Assembly: GCA_036276235.1 (NCBI GenBank)
Contig: DATBDZ010000416.1
Location: 1-27,563 of the forward strand
DNA from: JANWHF01 sp036276235
GTDB lineage: Bacteria > Planctomycetota > Phycisphaerae > Tepidisphaerales > Tepidisphaeraceae
Length of the DNA stretch: 27,563 nt
Reading direction: 5' to 3'
A model generated the notes under the pieces. It worked only from the letters and a program-made list of their open reading frames with translations. It was not told where the DNA came from and searched no databases. A program made the position numbers and the translations under genes. Below, one piece after another: positions 13,898 through 22,301 of the stretch. Each line of letters opens with the position of its first letter. Within the stretch, counting starts at the first letter, position 1.

Positions 13898-15699
13898 CGC
13901 GCTGAGTCCAGGATGAAAATCTCCTGGAGATTGTTGGTTGGAGCGTAGCGATTGGGATAGGCCGGCGGAAAAAAATTCCCGAACTTGTGCCGCACCGCCA
14001 TCAGCCGCTCAGGGATGGCGGTAAAAACCATCGGCTGCTCGCGCACCATGATGTCCACCCACTCCCGATACAGTTGCTTGCGCTTCGCGCGATCCATTTC
14101 CTGAATGGCCAGATCGAATACCTCGTCGGTCCGCTTTTCCCAGGCAAAGCTGGGCGTCTTCTCATTAGGCCACCAGAGATGCAGGCGGGCATCGCTCTTG
14201 TAGATGTTGGCTCCCCAGTGTGGATCGCCGCTGTCGGTCAGCCCGAACACCAGGCACTCCCAGTCGAAGTTGTTGTCCAGCTTGTCCACCAGAAGATTGA
14301 ACTCCAGAACGAGCTTGTTGACGTCCATGCCAAGCTTCGAGAGATCGGTGCGGATGAAATCGGTCATCTCTTCGCGGATGGTGTTGCCGGCGTTGGTGTT
14401 GATCGTGAAGGAAAGTTTATGCCCCTGAGGATCGACCAATATCCCGCCGGGGCCTGATCTGAAGCCCATCTCCGCCAGCAGCGCCTTGGCTTTCTGTTGA
14501 TCGAATGGATAGGGCTGAATGTCGGGATAGGTGAACTTGCTTCCATCAGGCAGCGTGTAAGGCGCGGCCTGTTTGTAGCCAATGCCTCGAAGAACGTTGC
14601 GCACGAGGGCATTGCGATCGATGCCGTAGGAAATCGCCTGGCGAAACCGCGGATCGCGGAACCAATTCACCTTGTAATCCGGGATCTTCCCCGCCTTGGC
14701 GGCGTCAAGATTCATATTGAAGCAAATGAACTCCGTAACGGGATACGGCCCTAGCTGATAAATATCGAAGTTTCCTTCCTTCTGCTTTGGGCGCAATTCG
14801 CCAACATCCTTGCCGGAGCTCAGGGGATACAAATCGATTTCCTTTTGCTCGAACATCAGCAGCATCGAATTGAGGTTTTGCGTGATGCGCGTCGTGATGC
14901 TATCCAGGTAAGGCAGGCTTTGGCCGGCGGCGTCCTTCTGCCAGAAATACGGATTGCGCTTGAGGGTGATGCTGTGGCCACGATCATACTTATCGAGCAT
15001 GAACGGGCCGGTGCCGACGATATCCTGGGAAGTGGCGTCGGCTCCCATGGCGCTACCGAACTTTCCCGCCTCCACCATCGGCGCGTATTTGGCGCGGCTG
15101 ATGATGATCTCCTCGGACATGATCTCATCCCAGATCGCGACCCGCACCGGCAGCGTGAACTTCACGGTGTAATCGTCAATCTGCTCAACCTTCACCTGCT
15201 TGCCGCCAAACGTGCAGATATCGCGCATCGAGCAGGGCCAGCGCGGATCGGATCCTTGCGGGCGATGCAGATCGTAAACGCCATCGTTCCAGGTGAAGAG
15301 CACATCAGCGGCTGAGAATGGAGTCCCATCATTGAACTTCACATCCTTGCGCAGGTGGAAGGTGTAGATCAAACCATCGTCTGAAACTTCCCATTTCTCG
15401 GCCAGTTGCGGCTTGATCTGGGCTGTATACATGTCCACGCGCGTAACGCCCTGGAACATGCGAACGGCGTAATCAGACGTGCTGGTTTCGCCGGACGTGA
15501 CGGGGTTGAAGCTTTTGGGCTCGCCGAGATTCGCGGTAATCATGCGCCCGCCTGGCTTGCCAACAACTGGCTTGTATTGTTCGGCAGTGGTGTACGGAAT
15601 CCCGATCTTCGGCGGTCCCTGATTGGCCGGCTGTGCGCGTGCGCTCAAGCAAACCCCCAAAGCAACACAGGCCGCCGCGAAAATACGTCGTGTGGTCAT
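13894..15699 (-). CDS. Peptide ABC transporter substrate-binding protein, OppA/DppA type (SBP family 5)
   Basis: This 601-residue periplasmic protein captures peptides or similar solutes and delivers them to the OppB/OppC channel. The start at ATG 15699 gives a Sec signal peptide (about 1-23: positively charged 'MTTRR', hydrophobic 'IFAAACVALGVCL', cleavage after 'ARA'). A Cys at the end of the hydrophobic core gives only a poor lipobox. Family 5 motifs are 'KWEVSDDGLIYTFHLRKDVK', 'FNDGTPFSAADVLFTWNDG', 'GTGPFMLDKYDRG' and 'LKRNPYFWQ'. The open frame extends to 15900 only through the CATGGGCG repeat array. A weak promoter-like TTGATC-17-AACAAT ends about 12 nt before the ATG. The stop overlaps the oppB start as ATGA. 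Larger than E. coli OppA (543). Confidence 0.92.
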   Translation of the reverse strand: MTTRRIFAAACVALGVCLSARAQPANQGPPKIGIPYTTAEQYKPVVGKPGGRMITANLGEPKSFNPVTSGETSTSDYAVRMFQGVTRVDMYTAQIKPQLAEKWEVSDDGLIYTFHLRKDVKFNDGTPFSAADVLFTWNDGVYDLHRPQGSDPRWPCSMRDICTFGGKQVKVEQIDDYTVKFTLPVRVAIWDEIMSEEIIISRAKYAPMVEAGKFGSAMGADATSQDIVGTGPFMLDKYDRGHSITLKRNPYFWQKDAAGQSLPYLDSITTRITQNLNSMLLMFEQKEIDLYPLSSGKDVGELRPKQKEGNFDIYQLGPYPVTEFICFNMNLDAAKAGKIPDYKVNWFRDPRFRQAISYGIDRNALVRNVLRGIGYKQAAPYTLPDGSKFTYPDIQPYPFDQQKAKALLAEMGFRSGPGGILVDPQGHKLSFTINTNAGNTIREEMTDFIRTDLSKLGMDVNKLVLEFNLLVDKLDNNFDWECLVFGLTDSGDPHWGANIYKSDARLHLWWPNEKTPSFAWEKRTDEVFDLAIQEMDRAKRKQLYREWVDIMVREQPMVFTAIPERLMAVRHKFGNFFPPAYPNRYAPTNNLQEIFILDSAR

Positions 15700-15780
15700 A
15701 AGTTGACGACGATTGTTCTCGACGGCAGGCGATCGATCAAGAGTGAGGCCGCAAATGATCCCGGATGCGGGCCCCTTTGT

Positions 15781-15937
15781 GGCATGGGCGTCTCGCCCAT
15801 GGCTTGCGAGAGCAAGCGTCGGCCAAGTGGCGTGGGCATTCTGCCCATGGCTTGTTGTACTCAACCAGCGACGGCCAAGTGGCATGGGTTTCCAACCCAT
15901 GGTCTTGCGGTACTCCGCAAGCGTCGGCCGTACTCGG
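15781..15937. repeat. Array of CATGGGCG palindromes with TACT-loop partner hairpins
   Basis: Three related units (52-bp period for GGCCAAGTGGC at 15821 and 15873) lie upstream of oppA. Each has a hairpin of the form CATGGG..CCCATG (CATGGGCG-TCT-CGCCCATG at 15783-15801; TGGGCA-TTC-TGCCCA about 15834-15848; CATGGGTT-TCC-AACCCATG about 15883-15901), followed by a second hairpin: GCTTGC-GAGA-GCAAGC, then GTTG-TACT-CAAC (loop 15858-15861), then CTTGCGG-TACT-CCGCAAG (loop 15911-15914). CCG-TACT-CGG follows at 15928-15937. No gene lies in 15700-16075. Confidence 0.88.
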
Positions 15938-16017
15938 ACGACATCAGCAAGAGCGCAGCGTTCTTCTCATGTGCTACGGACGATCACCGCACTCTGCCTG
16001 ATATCTGCCGTACCGAT

Positions 16018-16056
16018 GCTCGTGAGTACACGAGCACCATGGGCGGGACGCCCATG
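16018..16056. repeat. Isolated pair of the same palindromes beyond the PQQ gene
   Basis: GCTCGTG-AGTA-CACGAGC (16018-16035) is followed by CATGGGCG-GGA-CGCCCATG (16038-16056). This is the same two-hairpin unit as at 15781 but inverted. It lies 20 bp past the stop of the minus-strand PQQ protein; no U-tract follows on that strand. Confidence 0.85.
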
Positions 16057-16075
16057 CCACGCATGTCAGGGCACC

Positions 16076-17878
16076 CTATCTCGGCAGCTCAAACGCCGCC
16101 GCTTCCTGGCCGTTTCTTACATAGAGGCGTCCGCCGGCGATTGCGGGGTGGTTCCAGGTTTTGCCGCTGATCGCCTGAAATTGGGCGATTTCTTCAGAGG
16201 CCTTTGGAGTGGCGCGAAGGAGGATCGCCTGGCCTTCTTCGCCGATCACCAGCAGGAGTTTTTGATCGGCTAGCAGGACAACCTGGCCGTGGCCGTAATG
16301 GCCGCCGCGCCACATGCGCTTGCCGTCGCGGATGTCGATGCAACTGAAAACGGCGCCGTCGAAGCCGTAGGCGTAGCCGTCCTGAATGACGTAATCGTCG
16401 AAGGACGGCTTAAGTTGGCGCGACACCCAGGCTTGCTTGGCCGACCAGGAATTGTTGTTCGAAGCGACATCGATTTCGGCCGTCCCCAAATCCGTTTCGG
16501 ATGAAATCAACACCTGCGTCGGCGAAATCACGTGCGGCTGAATCGAGCGCGGCATACCGGTACCCACGACGTCGTGCGTCCACAAAACGCGCCCGCCGAC
16601 CGCATCGACGCCGACCAATCCCGCATCGCTCAGAAACAGCGCCTGCTCCTGGCCATTCAAAATCGCCGGCTGCGCGGACGTATAACTCTGCGTGCCGGAG
16701 ACAACGTTCCACGCGAGTTTGCCTGTGTCGGCGTGATAAGCGAGCAGGCCCTTGGCGCCGCCGACGTAGACAATCACCATCCCATTCTGAATCAGCGGCG
16801 AGCTTGCGAATCCCCACATCGGCGGCGCAACGCCCGAATCAGTCGCGATATTTTTCGTCCAAATGCGGGCGCCGTTGGTCGCGTCCAGGCAATTCAGGAC
16901 GCCGGTGGCGCCAAGCGAATAAATCTTCCCGTCAGAAAAAGTCGGCGTCGCGCGCGGTCCGGGGCCCGACATGCTTTCATCAAAGCGCCCCGCATCTTCG
17001 CAGATCCAAATGACGCTGCCCGTTGCCGCATCGCGACAAACAACAACCTCGCTACCCCCCTGCTGCTCGTGGGTGAACAAACGCCCGCCTACTACAATCG
17101 GCGAAGACCATCCCGGCCCCGCCTGCTGACGCCACAGCAGCTTCGGTGGATGTGCCGCCCAATCGGTGGCGATCTGCAAGCCGTGCACAGATCCATCGCG
17201 CAGCGGCCCGCGGAAACCAGGCCAATCATCCGGGCGGAGAACCACCGGGCCGAGATTTGATGGATTGATGACCGCGGATTGCCCCAGCGAAGCCGTCTTG
17301 TAGCCGGCGAGCCAAATGCGTTCGGTCGCGGGCCCCCAGCGCCAGCGCAGGTCGGCGTGTTGCTCGCCGTCCAGGCCCGCCATCTTGAACAGCTCGAAGC
17401 TGCCGCAAGTGATCGCCAAAATCGCGATCAAGCCGCCGGTGCGAATCCCCGGCGAGCGATTTCGCGCCGCCCCCCACCAGATCGTCCACGTCGTGAGAAC
17501 GAACGGCATCGCGAGGATCACCCACATCATGCCGCGCATCGACACATCAGCCGACGCCTGGCCGACGAAGCAGAGAAGGACGACCGCGACCAAAACGAGC
17601 AGTCTCTCCTTGATCGACGTGCGCCGGCTGATCAGCCACCAGCCAAGAAACAGCGCCATCCCAGCGAGGAGGGAGAGAAAGGTTGTGATGAAGTGGTGGA
17701 ACGTCGTGAGATCGACGAGGCGCGCGTAGAGTCGCATCCCCCACAACAGCGCGACGATCGCGACTGCCGGCCAGATGCGCGGCGGCTTCATTGCGGGCGT
17801 CCTTTGCTCTCCCGGATTTCGATACTCCAGCGGCTCGGTCGTTTGCGCTTGAGGGATTGTCTGGTTTTCATCAGCCAT
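16076..17878 (-). CDS. Membrane-anchored PQQ-type beta-propeller protein
   Basis: This 600-residue protein has a short cytoplasmic N-terminus and four membrane helices in about residues 33-160 (for example 'IWPAVAIVALLWGM', 'FLSLLAGMALFLGWWL', 'LLVLVAVVLLCFV', 'MMWVILAMPFVLTTWTIWW', then 'GLIAILAITCGSFELF'). A long propeller of PQQ-like repeats runs from about 215 to 600. It begins with the planctomycete-style 'DWPGFRGPLRDGS' and shows repeated 'G..Y/F.LDA.TG...W' blades ('VVCRDAATGSVIWICED', 'LNCLDATNGARIWTKN', 'LLAYHADTGKLAWNV', 'SCIDIRDGKRMWRGG'). A non-enzymatic scaffold or quinoprotein role are both possible; no dehydrogenase catalytic set is evident. ATG 17878 has GGGAGG about 8 nt upstream. 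It follows the dioxygenase-like gene by 90 bp on the same strand, and both may be co-transcribed. Confidence 0.85.
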   Translation of the reverse strand: MADENQTIPQAQTTEPLEYRNPGEQRTPAMKPPRIWPAVAIVALLWGMRLYARLVDLTTFHHFITTFLSLLAGMALFLGWWLISRRTSIKERLLVLVAVVLLCFVGQASADVSMRGMMWVILAMPFVLTTWTIWWGAARNRSPGIRTGGLIAILAITCGSFELFKMAGLDGEQHADLRWRWGPATERIWLAGYKTASLGQSAVINPSNLGPVVLRPDDWPGFRGPLRDGSVHGLQIATDWAAHPPKLLWRQQAGPGWSSPIVVGGRLFTHEQQGGSEVVVCRDAATGSVIWICEDAGRFDESMSGPGPRATPTFSDGKIYSLGATGVLNCLDATNGARIWTKNIATDSGVAPPMWGFASSPLIQNGMVIVYVGGAKGLLAYHADTGKLAWNVVSGTQSYTSAQPAILNGQEQALFLSDAGLVGVDAVGGRVLWTHDVVGTGMPRSIQPHVISPTQVLISSETDLGTAEIDVASNNNSWSAKQAWVSRQLKPSFDDYVIQDGYAYGFDGAVFSCIDIRDGKRMWRGGHYGHGQVVLLADQKLLLVIGEEGQAILLRATPKASEEIAQFQAISGKTWNHPAIAGGRLYVRNGQEAAAFELPR

Positions 17879-17968
17879 GATCGAACCTCCCGATGTATAG
17901 GTCGATGGTCTGCCAAGTATAGATCGCCGCGGGTTAGTCGTCTTGGCGGCGATTTGATTTCAGATTCT

Positions 17969-18682
17969 TCAAAGCCCTGTTGCTGTCAACACCGGCTCAT
18001 CGGCCTCCCATTCCAGGCCGCCGGGTAGGTCGTCGGCAGAATATTCCAGATGAATGACGCGCCGATGGGCGGGATTCGTAGCAGCGCTGGAGGCATGCAG
18101 CAATAGCGGGCGGATGAGCAGCGCGCCGCCGCGCGAGACTTCGCACATTCGCGGTTTGTGATTGCTGCGCCACTGCGCGATCTGCGCCGGCGTCAATACG
18201 CCATGCTCATGCGATCCAGGAATCACCAGCAGCGGGCCATTGTCGACCAGACAATCGTCCAGATGCAATCGAATTGTCAACATGTTTTGCAGAATTTGCG
18301 CGGGCGGCTGCACATGTTGGATGCCCTGCTTCACCGACCACGGACCAAAGCCAGGTTGCTCGACGCGCTTCTTTACAGCGATCGATAGATCCTGATGCCA
18401 GGCAACTTTCCAATTGGCGTTGGGAGTCTTATCGAAAAATAAGCCGCGCACTGGCCGAGCTGCCGGACCAAGTAGAGGCTCAACTAAACCTCGAATTGAA
18501 GATGACTGCGCGAGCGCGTAAACGGCTCGAACGTCCCGCAGGAGATTTCGCCGGGCATGAAGATCGGTCTGCTTTCCCGAGTCATCCAGAGCCGCGATAA
18601 TTTCGGCCGCGACGTCCGAACTGAGGACGCCTTCGACGACCGCAAATCCGTCTCGGCCGATCGACGCATTAATATTCATCAT
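17969..18682 (-). CDS. Phytanoyl-CoA dioxygenase (PhyH)-like 2-oxoglutarate/Fe(II) oxygenase
   Basis: The 237-residue protein has the double-stranded beta-helix pattern of PhyH enzymes. 'IGRDGFAVVEGVLSSD' opens the domain, 'AWHQDLS' supplies the first two iron ligands (H96 and D98 from ATG 18682), 'DNGPLLVIPGSHEHG' is the family signature, 'LLLHASSAA' gives the third ligand (H196), and 'HRRVIHLEYS' holds the Arg expected to bind 2-oxoglutarate. Such enzymes hydroxylate small molecules; the substrate cannot be read. ATG at 18682 or 18679 are both possible, and neither has a Shine-Dalgarno. The open frame extends further into repeat DNA. Divergent from the copper ATPase gene. Confidence 0.85.
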   Translation of the reverse strand: MMNINASIGRDGFAVVEGVLSSDVAAEIIAALDDSGKQTDLHARRNLLRDVRAVYALAQSSSIRGLVEPLLGPAARPVRGLFFDKTPNANWKVAWHQDLSIAVKKRVEQPGFGPWSVKQGIQHVQPPAQILQNMLTIRLHLDDCLVDNGPLLVIPGSHEHGVLTPAQIAQWRSNHKPRMCEVSRGGALLIRPLLLHASSAATNPAHRRVIHLEYSADDLPGGLEWEADEPVLTATGL

Positions 18683-18747
18683 CGGACTATAGGCTTGCCA
18701 GCCGGCAATCCATCGCGCGTGCATGAGAGTGTCGGCGAGGTGCGTTG

Positions 18748-18853
18748 TCCCTCCTCCGGTACTCCGGGGGAGGGTTAGGGAGGGGGTTTTTGCGAACGGC
18801 GCTTCTTCAGCACAACCCCCTCCCCAGCCCTCCCCCGGAGTACGGGGGGAGGG
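18748..18853. repeat. 107-bp CCTCCCC inverted element, copy 2
   Basis: Arms at 18748-18787 and 18817-18853 carry CTCCGG-TACT-CCGGGG-type hairpins (TACT 18760-18763; AGTA 18839-18842). The spacing between the two loops is 79 bp, the same as in copy 1 at 10459, and the spacer matches copy 1 in reverse orientation. It lies between the divergent PhyH-like and copper ATPase genes. The open frame of the ATPase extends through it, but the conserved protein starts later. Confidence 0.9.
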
Positions 18854-18935
18854 AGAAAAGAAGTTGGCTCCAGCGTCATGCGCCTGTCGAGCAACCCGAG
18901 ATGAATCGCCAAATCGCATCCGCCGCGCCGACTCC

Positions 18936-18941
18936 TATAAT
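18936..18941 (+). promoter_or_regulatory. TATAAT -10 box in front of the copper ATPase
   Basis: A perfect TATAAT 7 bp before ATG 18949 with no recognisable -35. If used, transcription starts at about 18948 and the mRNA has almost no leader. No Shine-Dalgarno is present for either ATG 18901 or 18949. Confidence 0.4.
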
Positions 18942-18948
18942 CCTGCAT

Positions 18949-21342
18949 ATGACGGCGACGGCATCATCGCTTCCAAAATCCGGATCCTCCACGCTGGACG
19001 TGGCGGGGATGAACTGCGCGAGCTGCGTTTCACACGTCGAAACCGCGGCGCGGCGAGTGGCCGGCGTTGAAGATTGCCGCGTCAATCTGGCGACGGGACG
19101 GGCGGCTGTCCGATTTGATCCGGCGCGGACGGCCCCGGATGCCGTCGCTCGCGCGATTACTGATTCAGGATATCCGGCGACTATTCATGACGGGCATGGT
19201 GCCGCTGAATCCGCGGATGCGCAACGTCACCGAGATGAATCGCACGCGTGGGCATGGCGGGCGCTGGTCGGCGTTTTGCTTTGGCTGCCGATCGAGACGA
19301 TGCATTGGATCGGTGCGATCACCGCGCCGGCGCATCATGCGATGGCTGCGCAGAGCATGCCGATCGGGTGGGCGGCGTTTATTACCGGTACGCTCGCGAT
19401 CGTGCTCGTTGGCAGCCGCTTTTATGCCAGCGCGTGGAAGGCGCTTCGTCATGCCACCACCAACATGGACACGCTGATTTCCATCGGCGCGAGCGTGGCC
19501 TATGGGTATAGCCTGGTTTATTTCCTGGGCGGGCTGGCGGGAGTTTGGTCGCCACCGGCTTCTAATGATCTGTATTTCATGGAAGCTTCGGGATTGCTCG
19601 CGCTGATCAGCATGGGGCATTGGCTCGAAGCCCGCGCGCGAAAGTCAGCCGGAGACGCGATCGGCCAACTGCTGGAATTGGCCCCCTCCATCGCTTTGCG
19701 GCTTCGCGATACAACCAACGCCTCCGCCGAAGTGGACCAAGTCCCCGTTCGCGAGCTTGAAGTCGGCGATCGCATCCTCATCCGTCCCGGCGATAAAGTT
19801 GCCGCTGATGGCGTCGTGATCGACGGGTGCTCCAATGTCGATGAATCGATGATCACCGGCGAGCCGATCCCCGCGCCGCGCGGCATCGGGGACAACCTGA
19901 TCGGCGGCACCGTCAATCAGGATGGCCGCCTGATCGTCCGCGTCACGCGCGTCGGCAGCGAGACAGCATTGGCCCAGATCGTCAAGCTCGTCGAGAACGC
20001 GCAGACCACCAAGCCGCCGGTACAGCGGCTGGCCGATCGCGTGTCGGCGGTGTTTGTGCCGACCGTTTTGGTGATCGCGCTCATCACGGGAATCGCCTGG
20101 TACATCTTTGGATCGCGAGCCGGATGGTCGGCGGCGCATGTCTGGAGCGGAGTCGCGCAGGCGGTTTGCAGCGTGCTGATTATCGCCTGCCCGTGCGCGC
20201 TGGGCTTGGCCGTTCCGGCGGCCGTGATGGTGGGCACCGGCCTTGGGGCGCGTCATGGCATTCTCATTCGCGATATCGACGCGATCCAGAAGGCGGAGAA
20301 CGTCGAGATGGTGGTGCTGGACAAAACCGGCACCGTGACGCGCGGACAGCCGACCGTGTCGAAGATTGTTCTCGAGAACGGCTCAACCGAAGACGAGGTT
20401 CTGCGCCTTGCCGCCAGCGCGGAGCTTTTCAGCAGTCATCCGCTCGCGAAGGCGATCGTCGCCGCGGCTCGGCAGCGGAAACTGCAGATTCCAGAGCCAT
20501 CGGGATTTGAGAACGATGCCGGGTTCGGAGTGGTGGCAACTGTCGATGGCGCTACGATTCTTGCCGGAAATCCTGAATTGCTCATCAAGCATGGCGGTGC
20601 ATCCCAACACGCGCCTGCATCGAATGACTCCGCGCAAACGGAAGTTGTGATCGCGCGACGAACCATTGATAGCCCTCTGACGACGCTCGGCACGATCATC
20701 ATCGCCGACCAGATCAAGGCGGACTCGCAGCGCGCCATCGAATCGCTGCATGGAATGGGCCTGAAGACGATGCTGCTCACCGGCGATCGCCAAAGCGCCG
20801 CCGAAACGGTCGCGCGCGAAGTCGGGATCAGGCAGGTCCGCGCGCAGGTCAAGCCGCATGAGAAAGCCGCCGTGATTGAAGCGCTTCAGGGCCGAACAGC
20901 TGAAATCTCAAATCTCAAATCTCAAATCTCAAATCCCAAATTTGAAATCTCAAATTTCAAATCAGGAACCTCAACCTCGCGCATCGCCATGGTCGGCGAC
21001 GGCATCAACGACGCCCCCGCCCTCGCCACCGCCGACTTGGGCATCGCCATCGGCGGCGGATCAGACATAGCCAAGGAGGCCGGCGATATCGTGCTGGTGA
21101 GCGGCAGCCTGGCCGGCGTGCCTGCCGCCATTCGGCTTTCGCGGGCAACCATGTCCAAGATCCGCCAGAATCTTTTCCTGGCATTTATTTACAATATTTT
21201 GGCAATTCCGATCGCGGCCGGAGTTTTGTACCCTGCCTTCGGATTAAGGCTCAGCCCCTTGATCGCCGCCGGCGCGATGGCGCTGTCGGACATCAGCGTG
21301 ATTGGTAATGCGCTGCTGCTTCGCCGCACGAAACTCGACTAA
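18949..21342 (+). CDS. copA: Cu+-exporting P1B-type ATPase
   Basis: A 797-residue inner-membrane pump moving Cu+ out of the cytoplasm using ATP. It has an N-terminal HMA metal-binding domain with 'GMNCASC' (C23, C26), membrane helices from about 100, the actuator motif 'TGEPIP', the channel motif CPC (C414-P-C416), phosphorylation site 'DKTGTVT' (D458), 'SSHPLAKAI' and the hinge 'GDGINDAPAL' (683-692). 'NLFLAFIYN' and 'MALSDIS' near the end fit the Cu+ group. Residues about 652-672 (ISNLKSQISN-type) are translated from a CTCAAAT-type dispersed repeat inserted in frame just before the hinge. ATG 18949 is preferred over 18901 because of the TATAAT at 18936. No copper regulator or chaperone is adjacent. 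Confidence 0.93.
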   Translation: MTATASSLPKSGSSTLDVAGMNCASCVSHVETAARRVAGVEDCRVNLATGRAAVRFDPARTAPDAVARAITDSGYPATIHDGHGAAESADAQRHRDESHAWAWRALVGVLLWLPIETMHWIGAITAPAHHAMAAQSMPIGWAAFITGTLAIVLVGSRFYASAWKALRHATTNMDTLISIGASVAYGYSLVYFLGGLAGVWSPPASNDLYFMEASGLLALISMGHWLEARARKSAGDAIGQLLELAPSIALRLRDTTNASAEVDQVPVRELEVGDRILIRPGDKVAADGVVIDGCSNVDESMITGEPIPAPRGIGDNLIGGTVNQDGRLIVRVTRVGSETALAQIVKLVENAQTTKPPVQRLADRVSAVFVPTVLVIALITGIAWYIFGSRAGWSAAHVWSGVAQAVCSVLIIACPCALGLAVPAAVMVGTGLGARHGILIRDIDAIQKAENVEMVVLDKTGTVTRGQPTVSKIVLENGSTEDEVLRLAASAELFSSHPLAKAIVAAARQRKLQIPEPSGFENDAGFGVVATVDGATILAGNPELLIKHGGASQHAPASNDSAQTEVVIARRTIDSPLTTLGTIIIADQIKADSQRAIESLHGMGLKTMLLTGDRQSAAETVAREVGIRQVRAQVKPHEKAAVIEALQGRTAEISNLKSQISNPKFEISNFKSGTSTSRIAMVGDGINDAPALATADLGIAIGGGSDIAKEAGDIVLVSGSLAGVPAAIRLSRATMSKIRQNLFLAFIYNILAIPIAAGVLYPAFGLRLSPLIAAGAMALSDISVIGNALLLRRTKLD
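20903..20966 (+). repeat. CTCAAAT-type simple repeat inside copA
   Basis: About 64 bp of alternating AAATCTC and AAATTT(G/C) units, low in GC compared with the surrounding gene, adding about 21 codons in frame to the phosphorylation domain. This type of repeat is normally intergenic. Confidence 0.9.
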
Positions 21343-21411
21343 TGCCGGCACTCTGGGTCTGCCCGCCGGCGCGGGTGAATGGTGCTCAAATCATTCGATT
21401 CACTTTTACTC

Positions 21412-21440
21412 TTGACGCAATCCAAACCCGTCGTTACAAC
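21412..21440 (+). promoter_or_regulatory. Promoter of the acidic-protein/DUF3634 operon
   Basis: TTGACG (21412-21417), 17-bp spacer, TACAAC (21435-21440). The start near 21447 gives a leader of about 73 nt that contains the small hairpin TGGCGG-TAT-CCGCCA shortly before the ATG. Confidence 0.5.
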
Positions 21441-21519
21441 GCCGCCACTTTGTCGGCGGATGGATGAATGGGCCGCCGCGACGGCTTGGCGGTATCCGCC
21501 ATAACAACAGGGAAGCGCT

Positions 21520-21951
21520 ATGAAGACGGCAGTCTCTTTGGACGGATCAGCAGTTCTCCCGGAATGGCTCCTCGAACAAGTCGGCGATGTGCAACCCGCC
21601 GAGCCGGCGCTGCTCGATAATCTTCTCAATCCGACGGACGATGAGGATCAATCCACGCGCCCCTCCGCCGCCAAGAAAAAGCCGCGCGGCGCGGAAGAGG
21701 AAGAGGAGGCCGGCGAAGAGGAAGACGATGCCGCCGACGAGGAGGAAGACGAAGAGGATGAGGAGGAGGAAGAGGACGCCGAGGAAGACGAAGAGGTCGA
21801 CGATGAGGATGCCGACGAGGACGAGGAAGACGAAGACGACGAGGATGATGACGAAGACGAGGATGAAGACGACGAGGACTTCGACAATCCCGATGAGGAC
21901 GACGACTACGATGAGGACGATGACGACGAGGATTTCGACGAGGATGAATGA
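21520..21951 (+). CDS. Extremely acidic low-complexity protein
   Basis: I do not recognise a family. Of 143 residues the first 50 or so are of normal composition ('AVLPEWLLEQVGDVQPAEPA', with a short basic 'AAKKKPRG' at about 50-57). Almost everything after residue 58 is Asp or Glu, broken by a few A, V, F, Y, N and P. Codons mix GAG, GAA, GAC and GAT, which argues for selection on charge, not for a recent DNA slippage. Possible uses are binding of cations or basic proteins, but nothing shows this. ATG 21520 has GGGAAG at good spacing and a promoter at 21412. The stop overlaps the start of the next gene (ATGA), so the two are coupled. Confidence 0.8.
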   Translation: MKTAVSLDGSAVLPEWLLEQVGDVQPAEPALLDNLLNPTDDEDQSTRPSAAKKKPRGAEEEEEAGEEEDDAADEEEDEEDEEEEEDAEEDEEVDDEDADEDEEDEDDEDDDEDEDEDDEDFDNPDEDDDYDEDDDDEDFDEDE

Positions 21952-22250
21952 CCGTCGCGGCCCCGCTGCTTATCCTGGGCCTCGTCGCGGCGCTAGCGTA
22001 CTCGTACTGGCGCTTTAGGGGCGATTTTCAAATCAACCTGTCCAGGGGCGCCGTCCGCTTTCGCGGGAAATTCCCAGCGCATCGCAAAGCGGATACGGCT
22101 AATTTTCTGTTACACGACTTGGCGCTCACCGGCCGTGTGCGGATCATCGGAACCTGGACCCATCGCCACATTTTGCGCATCGACGTTCAGGGGGCTCCGC
22201 AATTTCAGCAGAGAATTCGGAACTTTCTGAAGTCCACACTCGGCGGCTGA
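21948..22250 (+). CDS. Small membrane protein, DUF3634-like
   Basis: The 100-residue protein begins with one membrane helix ('AAPLLILGLVAALAYSYW', about 4-21). A compact cytoplasmic domain follows ('INLSRGAVRFRGKFPAHRK', 'ALTGRVRIIG', 'FQQRIRNFLKSTLGG') whose order matches what I recall of DUF3634, including the 'QQRxRN' end. Function unknown for the family. The ATG overlaps the stop of the acidic protein gene by 4 nt, so a joint role is likely. No terminator is visible before the convergent ribD gene. Confidence 0.75.
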   Translation: MTVAAPLLILGLVAALAYSYWRFRGDFQINLSRGAVRFRGKFPAHRKADTANFLLHDLALTGRVRIIGTWTHRHILRIDVQGAPQFQQRIRNFLKSTLGG

Positions 22251-22301
22251 AGAAATGGCAATTAATTGAGGTCCGGCAAAGGTAGACCGTCATGCTGAGA
22301 C

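Noticed and set aside
15610..15699. OppA-type protein as a lipoprotein
   Set aside because: The Cys in the signal peptide lies in 'LGVC', a poor lipobox, and a normal A-x-A cleavage site follows.
21520..21951. Acidic protein as a mere simple-sequence artefact
   Set aside because: It has a promoter, a Shine-Dalgarno, a normal N-terminal part, mixed Asp/Glu codons and a coupled downstream gene.
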